DNA of 64,000 nt from Linum tenue (Eukaryota > Streptophyta > Magnoliopsida > Malpighiales > Linaceae). The position numbers were made by a program, and so were the translations under genes. The DNA lies in the NCBI GenBank assembly GCA_946122785.1, contig CAMGYJ010000003.1:1488001-1552000 (forward strand), read 5' to 3'. Positions 9,058 through 20,911 of the stretch are shown in pieces. The notes under the pieces are model-generated. The model was not told the DNA's origin. It ran no database searches and was given only the letters and a program-made list of their open reading frames with translations. Within the stretch, counting starts at the first letter, position 1, and every line of letters starts with the position of its first letter.

Positions 9058-12000
9058 GGGTGTTGGCCTGGAACGTGAGAGGTATTGGACCATCCCTCAC
9101 GTTCCAAACTGTTGTAGGGTTAATTCGTTCGAATAAGCCGGATATTGTTTTCTTTTCGGAAACAAGGTCGTGCAGGCGCGTAGTTTCCCGTCGTTTAAGG
9201 GGATTAGGTTTTGATTCTTCTTCTTGTTTTTTTGTTGATGCTGTTGAGGCATCGGGTGGGTTAGTTGCTGCTTGGTCCCCCGAGGTTGACGCTTCGGTGT
9301 TTTTGCATTCCAGTTTTTTCTTATGTATCCAAGTTAATGAGAATAATTTTTCCTATGTGGTGATTGGTGTTTACATCAGTTGTGATATTGGCATTCGTAC
9401 CGCCCAATTGGCTCAAATCAGAGAGATATGCGAGGGTCTTACCTTACCTTTCGTGGTGATAGGGGATTTTAATGCGACGGTCAAGGAAAGCGAAAAAGAT
9501 GGGGGGAACCCGTGGTCTTTGGCCAAGTCCTTGGCATTACGTGAGTTTGTGCAAGATCTTGGTTTGCATGACCCTGGTTTCCAGGGTGACCAATTTACTT
9601 GGACAAACAAGCGTATGGGCCCGGCTTGTATTAGAGAGAGACTTGATAGGGCCCTGTGCTCTCAGTCGTGGATTAACCAGTTCCCAGATACCCTAATCAA
9701 ACATTTTACTGACCAGGGATCTGATCATAGGGCTATTCTTCTTTCGGATAAACCGTACGTTCGAAGTAGCAGACCTCTGTTCAGATTCGATGCTCGCTGG
9801 GCAGAGAACCCGGAGGTCAGGGCTATGGTGGACTACGTTTGGAAGGAGGAGATCAGTGGGACTCCAATGTATCAGCTCTGGCAAAAACTGAAAAAGTTGC
9901 GCCATTTGCTCTATGATTGGAGTAGGGCGGGTACAACGAATTCGTTGCGGAATATCAGAACTCTCCAAGGGGAGATTGACAGAATTAAGTCTTGCCATCC
10001 GATCAACTGGGAAGAGATCCGTGATCTAGAAATAGAACTTAATCGTCAATGGGAAGCGGAGGAAGTGTACTGGCAACAGAAGTCCAGGGTCCAATGGCTC
10101 AAGAAAGGTGACAAAAATTCGTCATATTTTCATACTGTTACCAGAGCACGGCGGAAAAGGAATTTTGTCTCGGGACTCCGGAATGAAAATAATGAGTGGG
10201 TAACGGAGGAGAGAGGAAAGGCGGATATAGCTTCGGCGTTTTATCAACAGCTCTTTTCCTCTGAAAATCAGGTCCAGAACATGCCGGAGAGGGTAGCCGG
10301 ATTACCTATAGCCCGTTCTGTGACCCCGGAAATGAATGCGGGTCTTACTGCGGCAGTTCTTCCAGAGGAAGTCCGGCAGAGTGTGTTCTCCATGGGATCA
10401 AAACAAGCTCCGGGGTCTGATGGGTTTACAGGGAAGTTTTTTAAAGCCTTTTGGGATATTGTGGGTGAGTCAGTTAAGAAGGCGGTTTGTTCCTTCTTCA
10501 CTACGGGACGGCTCCTCCGGAGCTTCAATCACACCTGGCTCACGTTAATCCCAAAAGTCGATAATGTTGAAACAGTCAGGCAACTTCGCCCTATTAGTCT
10601 TTGCCAATTTGTTTACAAAATCATCTCCAAGATATTATCCGCCCGTTTGGCCTGTCTCTTACCCAAGATTGTGTCAGAAGGACAAAATGCATTTATTCGG
10701 GAGAGGCAAATTGTGGATAATATCTTGCTGGGACATGAACTAATGCATTACCTCAAACTCAAAAAACGGGGGAAGAAAGGATATATGGCTTTGAAGGTTG
10801 ACATGGAAAAAGCCTATGATAGAGTTGGTCCTTTCTTCTAGCAGTTTTAGAGAAAATGGGGTTTGGCGAGACGTGGAGGGGGTGGATTTATGAGTGTCTC
10901 CGCTCGGTGTCTTTTTCAGTCCTTATGAATGGCACACCCGCCGATTATTTTACACCGTCTAGGGGTCTAAGGCAGGGAGACCCGCTTTCTCCACTGCTGT
11001 TTGTGCTTTGTACGGAAGGGTTTGCAGCTTTACTACGTAAAGCCATTGCCGACAAGAGGTTGGAGGGGGTGAAGGTTGCTCCGCGTGCTCCCAGGATTTC
11101 GCATCTGTTTTTTGCTGATGATTCATATTTATTCCTCCGCGGATCTCTCGATGAATGCGAACGGCTGATTGAAGTATTGAATAAATATGAGGAACTCAGT
11201 GGACAACGGGTGAACTTGGGAAAATCTGCGGTGTGCTTTAGTAAGAACATTGTGCCCCAGGATCAGGAGTTCCTAGCACAAATCCTCGGGGTAGGGGCTG
11301 TGGGAGTTCAGGATAAGTACCTTGGGTTGCCGTCCCTGATATCCCGCTCGAAAATGGCAACGTTCCGATACTTGGAAGAGAAATTGCTGGGGCGTCTGCA
11401 GGGATGGAAGCGCGGGACGCTTTCCTGGGCGGCAAAAGAGACTTTGATCAAATCGGTAGTGCTGGCCCTTCCCCTCCATGTCATGTCGTGTTTCAAGCTT
11501 CCTCTATCTCTCTGCCGGCTTTTGGACAAGTATGTTGCTAGATTTTGGTGGGGAGTGGAGGATGGGCAACCTAAAATTCATTGGATGTCATGGAGGAAGA
11601 TGTGCCGTAGCAAACATGATGGTGGGATGGGATTCAGAAGGTTTGAGCAATTTAACCAAGCTCTGTTGGCTAAGATAGGGTGGCGAATCTTAAAAGAACC
11701 CCAGTCCTTGCTTGCCCAGGTTTACAAAGGGAAATACTTCCCGAGAGGATCATTCTTGTCAGCTACGGCTAGATCTCGTCCCTCTTGGGGATGGCAAAGC
11801 ATTCTTTTTGGTAGGGATTTGCTGGTAAAAGGGTCTAGGTGGCAGATAGGGAATGGTAGGACTGCGCCGTTGCTAGAGTCGAGGTGGATCCCTCGAATGC
11901 ATCCTCAGGTTCCAGTTCATAATCCTCAGGTACTCCCTGCGGATGGGGTGTTACCGGTAGCGGAAGTTATTTGTCAGGCGGAAGGAAGATGGTGTGATCA

Positions 12001-13141
12001 GAAGCTTAGCCAGTGGTTTGATCCAGCAACATGTCAGGCAATCAAGGCTATCCCTCTTCCTCGGCTAGAGGTGGAGGATCGCCTGATATGGCATGGAACG
12101 GCGGATGGGGTCTTCTCGGTCAAATCGGCTTATCATTTGGCTGTAAGTATAGACCAGCTCGAGAGCCGGTGGAGGTCCACGGTTAGCTGGATAGATAGGG
12201 CTAGCTGGATTCGACTATGGTCGACTAATATTCCGCCTAAGCTAAAGATATTCATCTGGAAAATTTTTAATCGGATCCTTCCGACAACTGAAGCTCTGTT
12301 GGAGAAGAAGGTGGAGGTCCTTCCTCGTTGTCCGGTCTGCTGGGCAGAGCAGGAGACAATAGAACACTTATTTTGGTTCTGCCCAGTGGCTAGAGCCCTG
12401 TGGGATCTTTCGGGGCTTGATGATTTGGGGCAGGGATTACCGCGATACTCCTTTCCTTTCTTCCTCAAGAAATTGTTGGCTATTGTGACCCCATCCCAGT
12501 GGTGGGTTGTGGTGGCTCTCTTATGGAGAATTTGGCGGTCGAGGAATTGGGTCGTGTTTGAAGGCAAGCAGTTCGGGGTTCCGGCACTCTTGCGTCAGTA
12601 CCATCAGCAGCAGCAAGAGTGGATCCGCCTCCCTATAGATCAGGGGGCTCAACGGGCAGAGATGCCGCTGCAGGCGGCTCCTGGATCTGGGGATGGTAGG
12701 TTGGTTTGTCGATGGGATGGGGCAACTAAGTGCGGATCGCACTCAGCAGGGGGAATGGTCCTTGTAGACCAAGGGGGTAATACTGTTATAGCGCGAGGGA
12801 TTCAATTCCCGGGTATAGAGGACCCCATGGTGGTGGAGTTGCTTGTTCTCCGGGAAGCGATACTTTGGTGCTTAGGTATGGGCCTATTGGATGTTCGATT
12901 GGAGGGGGATGCTAAGGTGGTGATTGACAAGATTCAGCAAGCAGATGCCAAGGATAGCCGAATGGGTGCGATTCTGGAGGAGGTGATAGGATATTTTTCG
13001 GGTCATCGTGGATTTTGTGTGCGATTTGTAGGTCGTAGGAACAATCGGGTAGCCCATTTGGTGGCCAGGAAAGCCCTTTTATTGTACCTGGCTGTATTTC
13101 GCTGGTTTGATTTCACTAGCTGGCTTCAGGCCAGGCTGTAA
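9054..13141 (+). pseudogene. LINE ORF2: endonuclease-RT-RNase H, one frameshift
   Basis: This is the polyprotein that nicks target DNA and reverse-transcribes LINE RNA. The N-terminal APE-like endonuclease starts at LAWNVRGIG (9060) and has VVIGDFNA and GSDHRAI motifs. The reverse transcriptase follows, with LIPKV, RPISLCQF, QGDPLSPLLF (about 10974) and the catalytic FADD (about 11113). Next is a zf-RVT segment (about 12190-12400). The C-terminal RNase H-like domain of plant L1 elements begins at RWDGATKCG (about 12712). The frame breaks near 10822-10826: after KAYDRV the bases of the usual VEWSF motif are short by four, giving a stop at 10839-10841. The correct frame continues from 10826 to the stop at 13139. 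Otherwise it is intact. Confidence 0.9.
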
Positions 13142-13212
13142 CTCTTTTTTTATCAATATATCTGATTATCTTTTGACAAAAAAAAAAAAAAAAAAGAGCT
13201 CACTGTTGGGTT

Positions 13213-13550
13213 GATTTCTGAAGCAGTTGAGAGGGATAAGTTGATGATTTAGTCGTTGTTGGTATGAGTTTGATGAATAATGATTTGATTAATAAAAACC
13301 ATTTTCAGGTTGGAAGCTGGGTGGTGTATGTATAATCGGACGAGTTTGGATTCATGTACGTATAAGTTGTTGATGTCGATTGGTTCGTGCGCTATAGATT
13401 GATGATTGAGTTGTCGGCATGAGTGTACATTCTCTTGTAGATCCTACATAGTTTGGTGGGATTAGGGTTTTGTCGTTTTGTTTCTGTTTAAACTATAAAT
13501 TTGTCTTGTACCACATTGATGTGTTACAAGATAAGTAATGAGTTTATAAG
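13213..13550 (+). other. Displaced 3' flank of the GDSL gene
   Basis: After the right copy of the LINE target duplication the sequence resumes with GA, completing the original TGA stop (13212-13214). A GDSL 3' untranslated region follows, with an AATAAA-like signal (AATAAAAA near 13290). No other gene was seen. The border with the repeat-rich sequence that follows is not sharp. Confidence 0.6.
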
Positions 13551-13715
13551 GTCACATTAATTATTAAAATTAATTAAGGAGCATGGGCATGATCCAACGA
13601 GGGACATGTGCCTCTCGTAAGAGGCAATGCCATGCCACGAGATTGTGCAAAAATATTCTAAGTATGGAGAAGGACATGCCGCTTCACGAAGAGGGGGTCC
13701 GGATCCCATGACTAC

Positions 13716-16000
13716 AGGGGGTGCTTAGTCACTTGACTAAGCCCCTCTCATCCCTTAGATTTGGACACATCAATCTGACGGTTAAAAAGTGGGAATGACT
13801 TTTTAATTAATGACAGAGGTAGTTTGGATATAATGAAAAATTACGAAGTATACAAATCGGATTTACAAACAATACAAACCATACAAACATACGAACAATA
13901 CAAACTAAAGCAACAAAACATACAAACAGATTTACAAACAATACGAAACATACGAACTATACAAACTAGACCGACAAACATTACAAAACATACTAATTGT
14001 ACAAAATACCACACTACTTACAATACAAAACAGTAAACTTGTATTACAAATCAATGAATACAAAGTATACAAATCACAACATATAGTATATACAAATTAA
14101 ACAAACAAACATTACAAATTAGTCATATAAACATGGCCTAATACCACTAGAAATACTATCCTTTAGCGAAAGGGCTATATATATTACGTACTTTCAATAA
14201 ACACAAAAATATTCCAACGTATTAAGGGTTTGCGTCATTTGTGTTACGTGAATTTCTGTTGACCGTTAAAGTTAACAGTTGACTTAACGGTGGTCAACCT
14301 TTGTCTGACCATTGATGAAGTGCCGCTTATGTGTCATCCACGTATGCGACACGTAGACGCCACATAGGAAAATAATATTTAAATTTAAATTTAAATTAAT
14401 TATTAATAATTAAATACTTAATATTTTTATTGGAAATAAATATTGGTTTAACCTGACCCAAACCCACCCACCCTCGCCGCCTGCGCCAATTTTCGTCGCC
14501 CACAATGCAACCCACCTCAAAAAAGCTCTACATCGCCCATTCTTCAACAATCTTCTTCCATTACTATGTTTCCTACCAAATCCACCACATCCATGACTCC
14601 AGCTCGAGAAGAGCCATCATGTTTATCGACATCGATGGCCTCGCTAAGCGGTTTCTCCTCCCGATTCTCGCCGCCTCCGTCGTCTCCTTAACCTCCTTCG
14701 ATTTAACGTCTTAAAAGCAAATCGCGCCGGCAGACCGGTCTAAATAAGTGGGATCTGATTTGGACTTTGTAATCGGTTCGGGTTTCGTGTCCGCTTCTCC
14801 CTCCTCCTCGTTACCGGCTTTCGGTTGCAGACTCGTGGGATTAGAATAGAACGACCAATCCTCCCCCGAATCGTACCGCTCTCTGGCCCTCGTCACTTTC
14901 CCATTATTGAGAAGCGGGTTTAGGAGCCCATGGTGGTAGGCTACGAAAGAAAAAGAAGATAAAGACCATCAGATCTACATAATTCTCGATTCCGCGACCA
15001 CCACCGCGACTTCGCTGGATTTCGACGACAGAGTAGTGGAGGGTCAGGAATTGGTGAATAGGTTAATGAGTTGATCCATTTGAGGAATGCGGAATCGTTG
15101 GTGGCTTTGTGACTGAGGAACTTCTTTGGCTTGTTGCAGGGAAGGAGAGTAGAGCTGGGGGCAGGGGATTGGTATACAATGACTCAAAGAGAGGTCAGAG
15201 GAGTGTGCCGATGCCATTCCTTGTGTGTTTTAATTTTTTATTAATTTTGTATTTAATTGGATAATTATTTTATTTTTATTTTTTCGTTTTTACATTTATT
15301 TTTATTAAAATTTACCAGGTCAGCTGCAAGATCATCGCTTACTGTGTTTTCTGTTAGGTACTAACAGAAAACTTGACGGTCGGTATATAATTGTCATATC
15401 GAAAGTTATATAATATAAATGACACTTTCGTTAAAGGATGGTATTTCCAGTGGTATTAGCCCTATAAACATTACAAACATAATAGATAAAAGTGACAAAC
15501 TAGAATGATAAACGATACAAACCAAATTGATACAAAATCACTGAATATACTTACAAACATTACAAAAGCGTCTGAAAAACATAACAAAATAGACGTTGTC
15601 GCCGGAAATCTCCCATCGCCGAAAAATCCTCTTCGCCGATGACGAAAATTTCACTCTCTCTCTCCCCCCTCCCGCCGAGAGAATTCCTTAGGAAAAAATG
15701 GCCACCCCTGAGAAAAATGTCCACCCTTCCAGAGATTTTTTCCCACGCCGCCGGAGAAAAGGATTGGTGGTGGGACTCGGTGCCCTCCTGCGAAAAATTC
15801 ACACGTCGCCGGAGAAGGAGCGGGTGCAAGCGACCGCGGCGGGCTGTATCTTTTATTTATTTTAATTGGCAAATCAAAATTAAATAATGGTGTAATTACT
15901 ATGTTGTCCTTCTTTAAATTGGATTAATGTGAGTCATTCGATTTTAATGCGGTGGAAGGGTTTAGATTCACTTAGTCATGTGACTAAGGGACCCCCCTAG
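13716..16000. mobile_element. TIR DNA element, about 2.3 kb, non-autonomous
   Basis: The ends are imperfect inverted repeats: GGGGGTGCTTAGTCACTTG at the left (about 13717) and, read from the right end inward, GGGGGTCCCTTAGTCACATG, followed by further TGACTAAG similarity. Inside are low-complexity ACAAAC-rich stretches (13830-14125 and 15475-15560) and a GC-rich block (15590-15850) without a recognisable product. No clear target duplication was found, so the limits are approximate and the superfamily open. A second element is nested inside it. Confidence 0.55.
14135..15462. mobile_element. MULE-like element with 9-bp target duplication, nested
   Basis: It has terminal inverted repeats of about 40 bp (left GGCCTAATACCACTAGAAAT; right end inward GGGCTAATACCACTGGAAAT), both ending near 'CCTTTARCGAAAG'. 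The nine bases TATAAACAT flank it on both sides (14126-14134 and 15463-15471). A 9-bp duplication is typical of Mutator-like elements. There is no transposase. The interior 14470-15200 is relatively GC-rich, with fragments that resemble coding sequence (an ATG at 14505 opens 69 codons), so it may hold a captured gene piece. The source gene was not recognised. Confidence 0.8.
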
Positions 16001-16172
16001 TCACTTGATCTTAGCCCACGAAGAGAGCCATGTCCGTCTACAATCTAGGAGCACGTGCCATGTCAATGAGAGGGACCATAGACGTGGGAGAATTTATCAG
16101 AGTTACGTGATCATGCCACGAGAAGCGGATATTAGAAAAGAAAAAAAAAATTACTAAGTATGAGAAGGTCAG

Positions 16173-19100
16173 TGATTCGGGCCCAAATGTACACATTTTA
16201 CCCCTCATTTCTTATTCGTTTAGCTTAGCATTTCATCATTCCTCGACATATTTCTCGCTAGGTTGTGCTTGTTTTGATACATTTCAGGTCCTAGCACGTG
16301 TGGAAGGGTCGAGAATGAGTTTTGGGATAATTGGAGGTCAAAAAGTGCAAAAAAAACCCGAAGAAAAGTCCGAAGTCCGTGATAATTGCCCCGTAACAGT
16401 GAAGTCAAGGCGTCCAAGAAACAACCGCAGTTCATGGTCGGACAAGGCAGTTCACGTTCTCCTAAGACCGTGAACATGGACCACAAACTGTGAACATCGA
16501 GCAGTCCAACGAGGTTTCAGAGGTTACTGACGCTGTTACACCCCGCTCTTCCCAAAAGTCAAAATGACTATTATACCCTTGGGTCAAGTTCCACCGTATT
16601 ATCGATGAGGATTAAAAGTGGGAACCATCGGTTCAAGCGGTGTCGAATTTCGACATAAAATGAGAAAGTTACGGGCATTAATTAAGTTTCGGATTAAACT
16701 CACCCGCAATGTGAATTTCCACAAATAACCTTGGACTAAATAAACCCTAACCCCCCCCCCCCTTGTATATAAATTATATACAAAGCAAGCAGCGACGGCT
16801 CCTCGTTTTTGTCGACCCGAGAACCAGAAGCAGAGGGACAGCCGTTGAACGATAACGCAGAAACGGATGGGGAATTTGGGTAACGGATATGGTCTCAATT
16901 TAATGGGACATCAATTCCTTGGACGGGTGAGTTTTCTTTGGCCAACGCGATAAAGGAAGAAGAGGGAGTTACCTTACCTCCCCACGTCCAGCCCTCTTTC
17001 TCCCTGCGCGATCCGAAGCAGGCCGGACTGACAATCAACGAAGCAGCGGCTGGTGAAAGTAGTAGGCGAGAGAAACGCCGGCCTGATCGCGGGAATCATA
17101 GAAGCCGACAAGTTGTTGTGAAGGACGGCCTCGTCCAAGCTCCCATCCCCTCCTCAGTTCTGTAGCTCATCAATTCGCGCGGTGATGTTGTGGTCGGAGA
17201 ATAGTAATTTAATAGTAAAATGGACGACTTCCACGTTGCCGAGCTTCGCTTGGCCTTGAGAATCCAAGGCATGGGTTCGTGATTGGAGTGGAAATGGGTT
17301 CTGTTTGGAACATCAGTGACATGGGAAATTGGATGGAGGTAAACAAATCAACCCACCCATGTTTATTTATATAAAATTTCTTGGAATGGGACAAATGAGA
17401 ATGGTAGATAGTTTTTCTTTTTGGGTTCGATGGCAGAAGGGGAAATAATTGGGAAGCTGAACTCATGGATTTAGTGAACGATTTGTGTAGGAAATTCGAG
17501 TAACAAAAGCCTTGCCAAGACCCACCATGACTAACATAGTCTCATCGATGTTCATAACTGAGGCAATCTAGGGACAAGGTCAAGTGACGGTTATATCTCG
17601 AGCAAAAGGTTAGAATCGTTGGGTGAGCTATTCGCTGGTTGATAACACAAACCGACCGATAATAAGGTGAGTGTAAAGGGGGTAAATTCTACGCCTTACG
17701 GTTTTTCAAGTATTTGCTTTGAGTATTTTCAAGTTTGAATTACGTGATGTATGTGCAGTGTTTGATTCATGTTTGAGATTGCATGATTATGTTTGATAGT
17801 ATGTGTTTTGGCTGAGCTATGATTTGATGTGAATGTGCATGAGTTCTTAGTCAATTTAAAGCTTTTCGTTTATAAGTTATTGTTAAAGTAAGAAACAAGT
17901 TCTTTTTTTTAAGAAGTAACTAACCTACAAGAAGGTGAAGTCGTTTTAAGTGTTTTTAGTCACTAGCGCCAGTCCGTTGCCTTTTGAGACATTTTGAGAT
18001 AGAGCAGCAGTTATGCTCTTGAGACTTTTAAGATGAGCAGCAGTTATGCTCTTGAGAATCGTGGTGAAGAGCCACCACGATAAGTTTAAGATGTTAGGGG
18101 GATGAATCGTTACGACTCCCCTAACTAAGTTTAAGTTTAAGGAAAGCCTGAGTGGCTTCTCATACGTATGAGTTGGCAACCGGACTAGCTAGTGAGGGAT
18201 CCCCGTGTCAGTCAAGTATTTAAGTCAAGATTTGAACTTTAAGAGAGGAGAGTAACTTCAACTCCCTCAAAGTTTAAGAGTTAAGATTTTAAGATTGGAA
18301 GTACAAACAACTTCCACTAGTCAAAGTTAGGTGTTTAAGTAAGGTACTCAAGTATTAGAATTATTAAAACGTAAGGGCGTAGACTGACCCCATCTCACTC
18401 ACCAGGACTTAGTAAAGGAATAAGCGAGAACTAGATCGATAGTTGCAGCTAGAGGAGCAGTTAGTGAGCAGCGAGATCGAGAAAGCTGTTCGAGGCAAGC
18501 CAGTTAGAGGAGGATAGTACAAGCGTCACTGGAGGTGCCAGAAATCGAATACGAGCAGACAACAAAGTAGAGTTTTAGTTATTGATTTACGATTATGAGT
18601 AGTGACTGGAGATTCAGATTAAAATTCTATGGTTGAGGTTTGCCCAAGTGTTAGGGCTTTGTTTTAAGAGATTTCAGTTCACTTCAGTATTTGTTATGGT
18701 TATTTATGGAAAGCTTCCTTTTTTGTCCACAAGTCTTTCGTTTCTTATTTTGGTTTATGAGTCATCAAGGGCATTTTGGTAAAATTAGTACCCGGCCGGG
18801 TTGGGGTGTTTCAGACGCCAAGGGAGTTCACGGTCTCTAAGACCGTGAACTGGGGCCATTGACCGTGAACCCAGGAGAGTGAAGCGGTGCGTTTTGAATG
18901 ACACTGAGTTCACGGACGCATTTAGGAGTTCACGGCCATGAACTGGCCAACGCGTCCGTGAACTGGTCACTTTCGGGCAAATATGAAGATAGCAGCGGGG
19001 AGAGAGAAAGGGAGAGCTGGTTTTTGGGAGAAGAAACACTTTTTCTCTAGGGTTTGCCCAAAACACCAAAGGGGAGTTCTAGTGAGAGAGGGAGTGATCT

Positions 19101-19545
19101 TAGAGCTTAATTGAAGGCATTCATCAAGTTTGGAAGCTAGGAATCAAGCCTAGAAGAAGAAGAAGAAGATCTTGAGGTTGCTTTGTAATCTCTCCTATCT
19201 CTCTCTAGAAACTCACTCTTTTCTCTTGGGTTTGCATCAATTTGAGTATTATAGGTGTTTTCAGGGTGATTGCACTTAGTTATGCTTTCCAAATCTCGTG
19301 TGCTCGCCTAACCTAGATTAGGGAAAACGACACCTTTTTAGGTAGGTTTGACAAGTTTGGTTTTCCTGGGCACTGTGTGCCTACTATCTAGGTTAGAGAT
19401 GAGCATCCTCCTTGACTCAAGTTTGCATCTAGGTTGGTTGTGATTAAACCGCTCAAACTCCGGTTTGAGGGAGAGACCTAGGCAACCACTAGAGACTGAG
19501 TGAGAGGATCGATCCCGTGACAAATCGATCTCTAGTGAATTCATC
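16173..19545 (+). repeat. Old Athila-related LTR, split by a solo LTR
   Basis: The left part aligns with the reverse complement of the Athila LTRs at 19567-20911 and 29056-30402. All start TGAT, and they share CTAGGTTGTGCTTGTTT and ATTTCAGGTCCTAGYACGTG (here 16259-16310). The sequence continues from 18819 after the inserted solo LTR and reaches the surrounding repeat at about 19545. Where the younger LTR has CACGGCCGTG palindromes, this one has GTTCACGGTC/GACCGTGAAC palindromes. The right end is approximate and no matching target duplication was found. It is probably an old solo LTR in plus orientation. Confidence 0.6.
16534..18813 (+). repeat. Solo LTR, 2.28 kb, with 5-bp target duplication
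   Basis: It begins TGTTACACCCCGC and ends GGGGTGTTTCA, so it has TG...CA ends. GACGC flanks both sides (16529-16533 and 18814-18818). There is no internal coding region, PBS or second LTR, so this is most simply a solo LTR left by recombination. A TATA-like box, TTGTATATAAATTATATAC, lies near 16764. The start sequence resembles LTRs of Ty3 chromoviruses (Tekay/Del type); that assignment is from memory of the family and is tentative. Confidence 0.8.
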
Positions 19546-19566
19546 CCGTGCCACGGGAAGGGTCAC

Positions 19567-20911
19567 TGACACGCCAAAACACAACACCAAACTGCGATCA
19601 AGTGTAATCGCAGTCCGGGAATGCAGTAACAGGCAAGTTATATTATCAACCCGGGGTCTAGATCTACTGCTTACTCCGTGATGATCTATTATCTAGCCAA
19701 CTAAGTCGAGTGATTTGTGTTTAAACTAAAAGCAGTAAGAAAGCAGGAAATTATTCGGTTTTCTCAAGCAGGTAAGAGTCACTCGGGAATGAGTCCCCCT
19801 AGCCCCTTAGTTAGGTTCAATTGTAATTTCCCTGGGTTGATTTACTGTTGATTAGACTGCGGAAGATCCGACAGTAGCTTGGAATCTCTTAAGCTGACCA
19901 AGCCCTCTCAGTCTAACTACCCAGCAGACGACTAGTCTCACCGGGATAGAAAGCTGAAGCAATACGCACAGAACTCCACTACTGGAATTGAATTCCAGTA
20001 CAAAGCAGTAAACTGGCTAACTCTCGTATAACCAATCTCCTACTATCGAATGAAGAGGCTCTAACAACCTAATCAGATTCTATCTATCTCAGGTTGCAGC
20101 AGAAATCAAGAAAAGCTGATCAGACTTCAATCAATTCAATAAACATGCATCATTCGATTAAAACCAAACAGTATAAACATCCCAAGTCATTACCATCAAA
20201 TCCCTAACACCAGGAACTAGGGTTCTTCATACCCAAGTGAGAGAAGGGTTCTACTCCATAGAGAGAGAGGAGAAAATAGTAATCGGAGTATTCATACTCA
20301 TAATGATGAGGAAAATCTGCTCCGGATGATGATTTCCACTCCTATGACGATCTCCAAGCTCGATTTGACGAAACCCAGCTCCAAGATAGCTTCTAGGATG
20401 TGTTCTTCGTACTTTTTCTCTCTAGGGCTCTGTTTTTGCTCTGAAAATCCGATCCGCCCTTTTTGGCTCGAAATTGGCTGAAAAACCAAGATTTCCCGAC
20501 TCACACGGGCAGGCCACACGGCCGTGTGGCTCACCCAGTTGCCCGTGCGAGTCGAAACGCAGCGTATCATTAAGTTGGCCTTCAGGCATCCCACACGGCC
20601 AGGGTCGCACGGCCGTGTGGATTTCCTGGGATGCCCGTGTTTGCTCTCGGCAAAAATCACACGGCCACAAGTGCAACTTGCACGGCCGTGTGATACCCAG
20701 GGCTGCCCGTGTGGCTTCCTTAGAACCTCGCCATGCGTCCGATCTTCGTCCAATCGACCCCAAACTCGCTCCCAAGCCTCCATTCACGTACTAGGACCTG
20801 AAATATCACAAACAAGCACAACCTAGCATGAAATCGGCCTAAAACACGAGAATCAACACCTCAAACGGTGTAAGAACAGGGGTAAAAACATGTGTAATTA
20901 ACGGTCTATCA
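19567..20911 (-). repeat. Athila 3' LTR
   Basis: This is the downstream LTR (left on the plus strand) of the minus-strand element, 1345 bp. On the plus strand it starts TGACACGCC and ends GGTCTATCA. The region 20500-20720 holds several copies of the palindrome CACACGGCCGTG. The plus-strand bases just beyond it (20912-20925) give a purine-rich GTGGTGGAGTT on the coding strand, the expected polypurine tract. Confidence 0.93.

Larger units (their letters stand above)
5628..13195 (+). mobile_element. Full-length L1-type LINE with 17-bp target duplication
   Basis: This is a non-LTR retrotransposon of the plant L1 clade, 7568 bp, ending in an 18-base poly(A) tract (13178-13195). GAGCTCACTGTTGGGTT occurs on both sides (5611-5627 and 13196-13212), a perfect 17-bp target-site duplication. 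The element has a long 5' leader, ORF1 with a DUF4283-like domain and a CCHC knuckle, and ORF2 with endonuclease, reverse transcriptase, zf-RVT and RNase H-like domains. The intact duplication and poly(A) tail, and a single disabling lesion in ORF2, argue for a young insertion. It lies in the same orientation as the GDSL gene it hit. Confidence 0.95.

Noticed and set aside
7396..9107. Long minus-strand open frames opposite LINE ORF1
   Set aside because: They are antisense shadows of a GC-rich, stop-poor coding region without any domain.
13824..14036. Open frame in ACAAAC repeats
   Set aside because: It is low-complexity translation of a tandem repeat inside the TIR element.
20298..20787. Open frames on both strands in the Athila LTRs (also 29741-30285)
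   Set aside because: They are made of CACGGCCGTG palindrome repeats, occur on both strands, and duplicate exactly between the two LTRs. No protein family fits.
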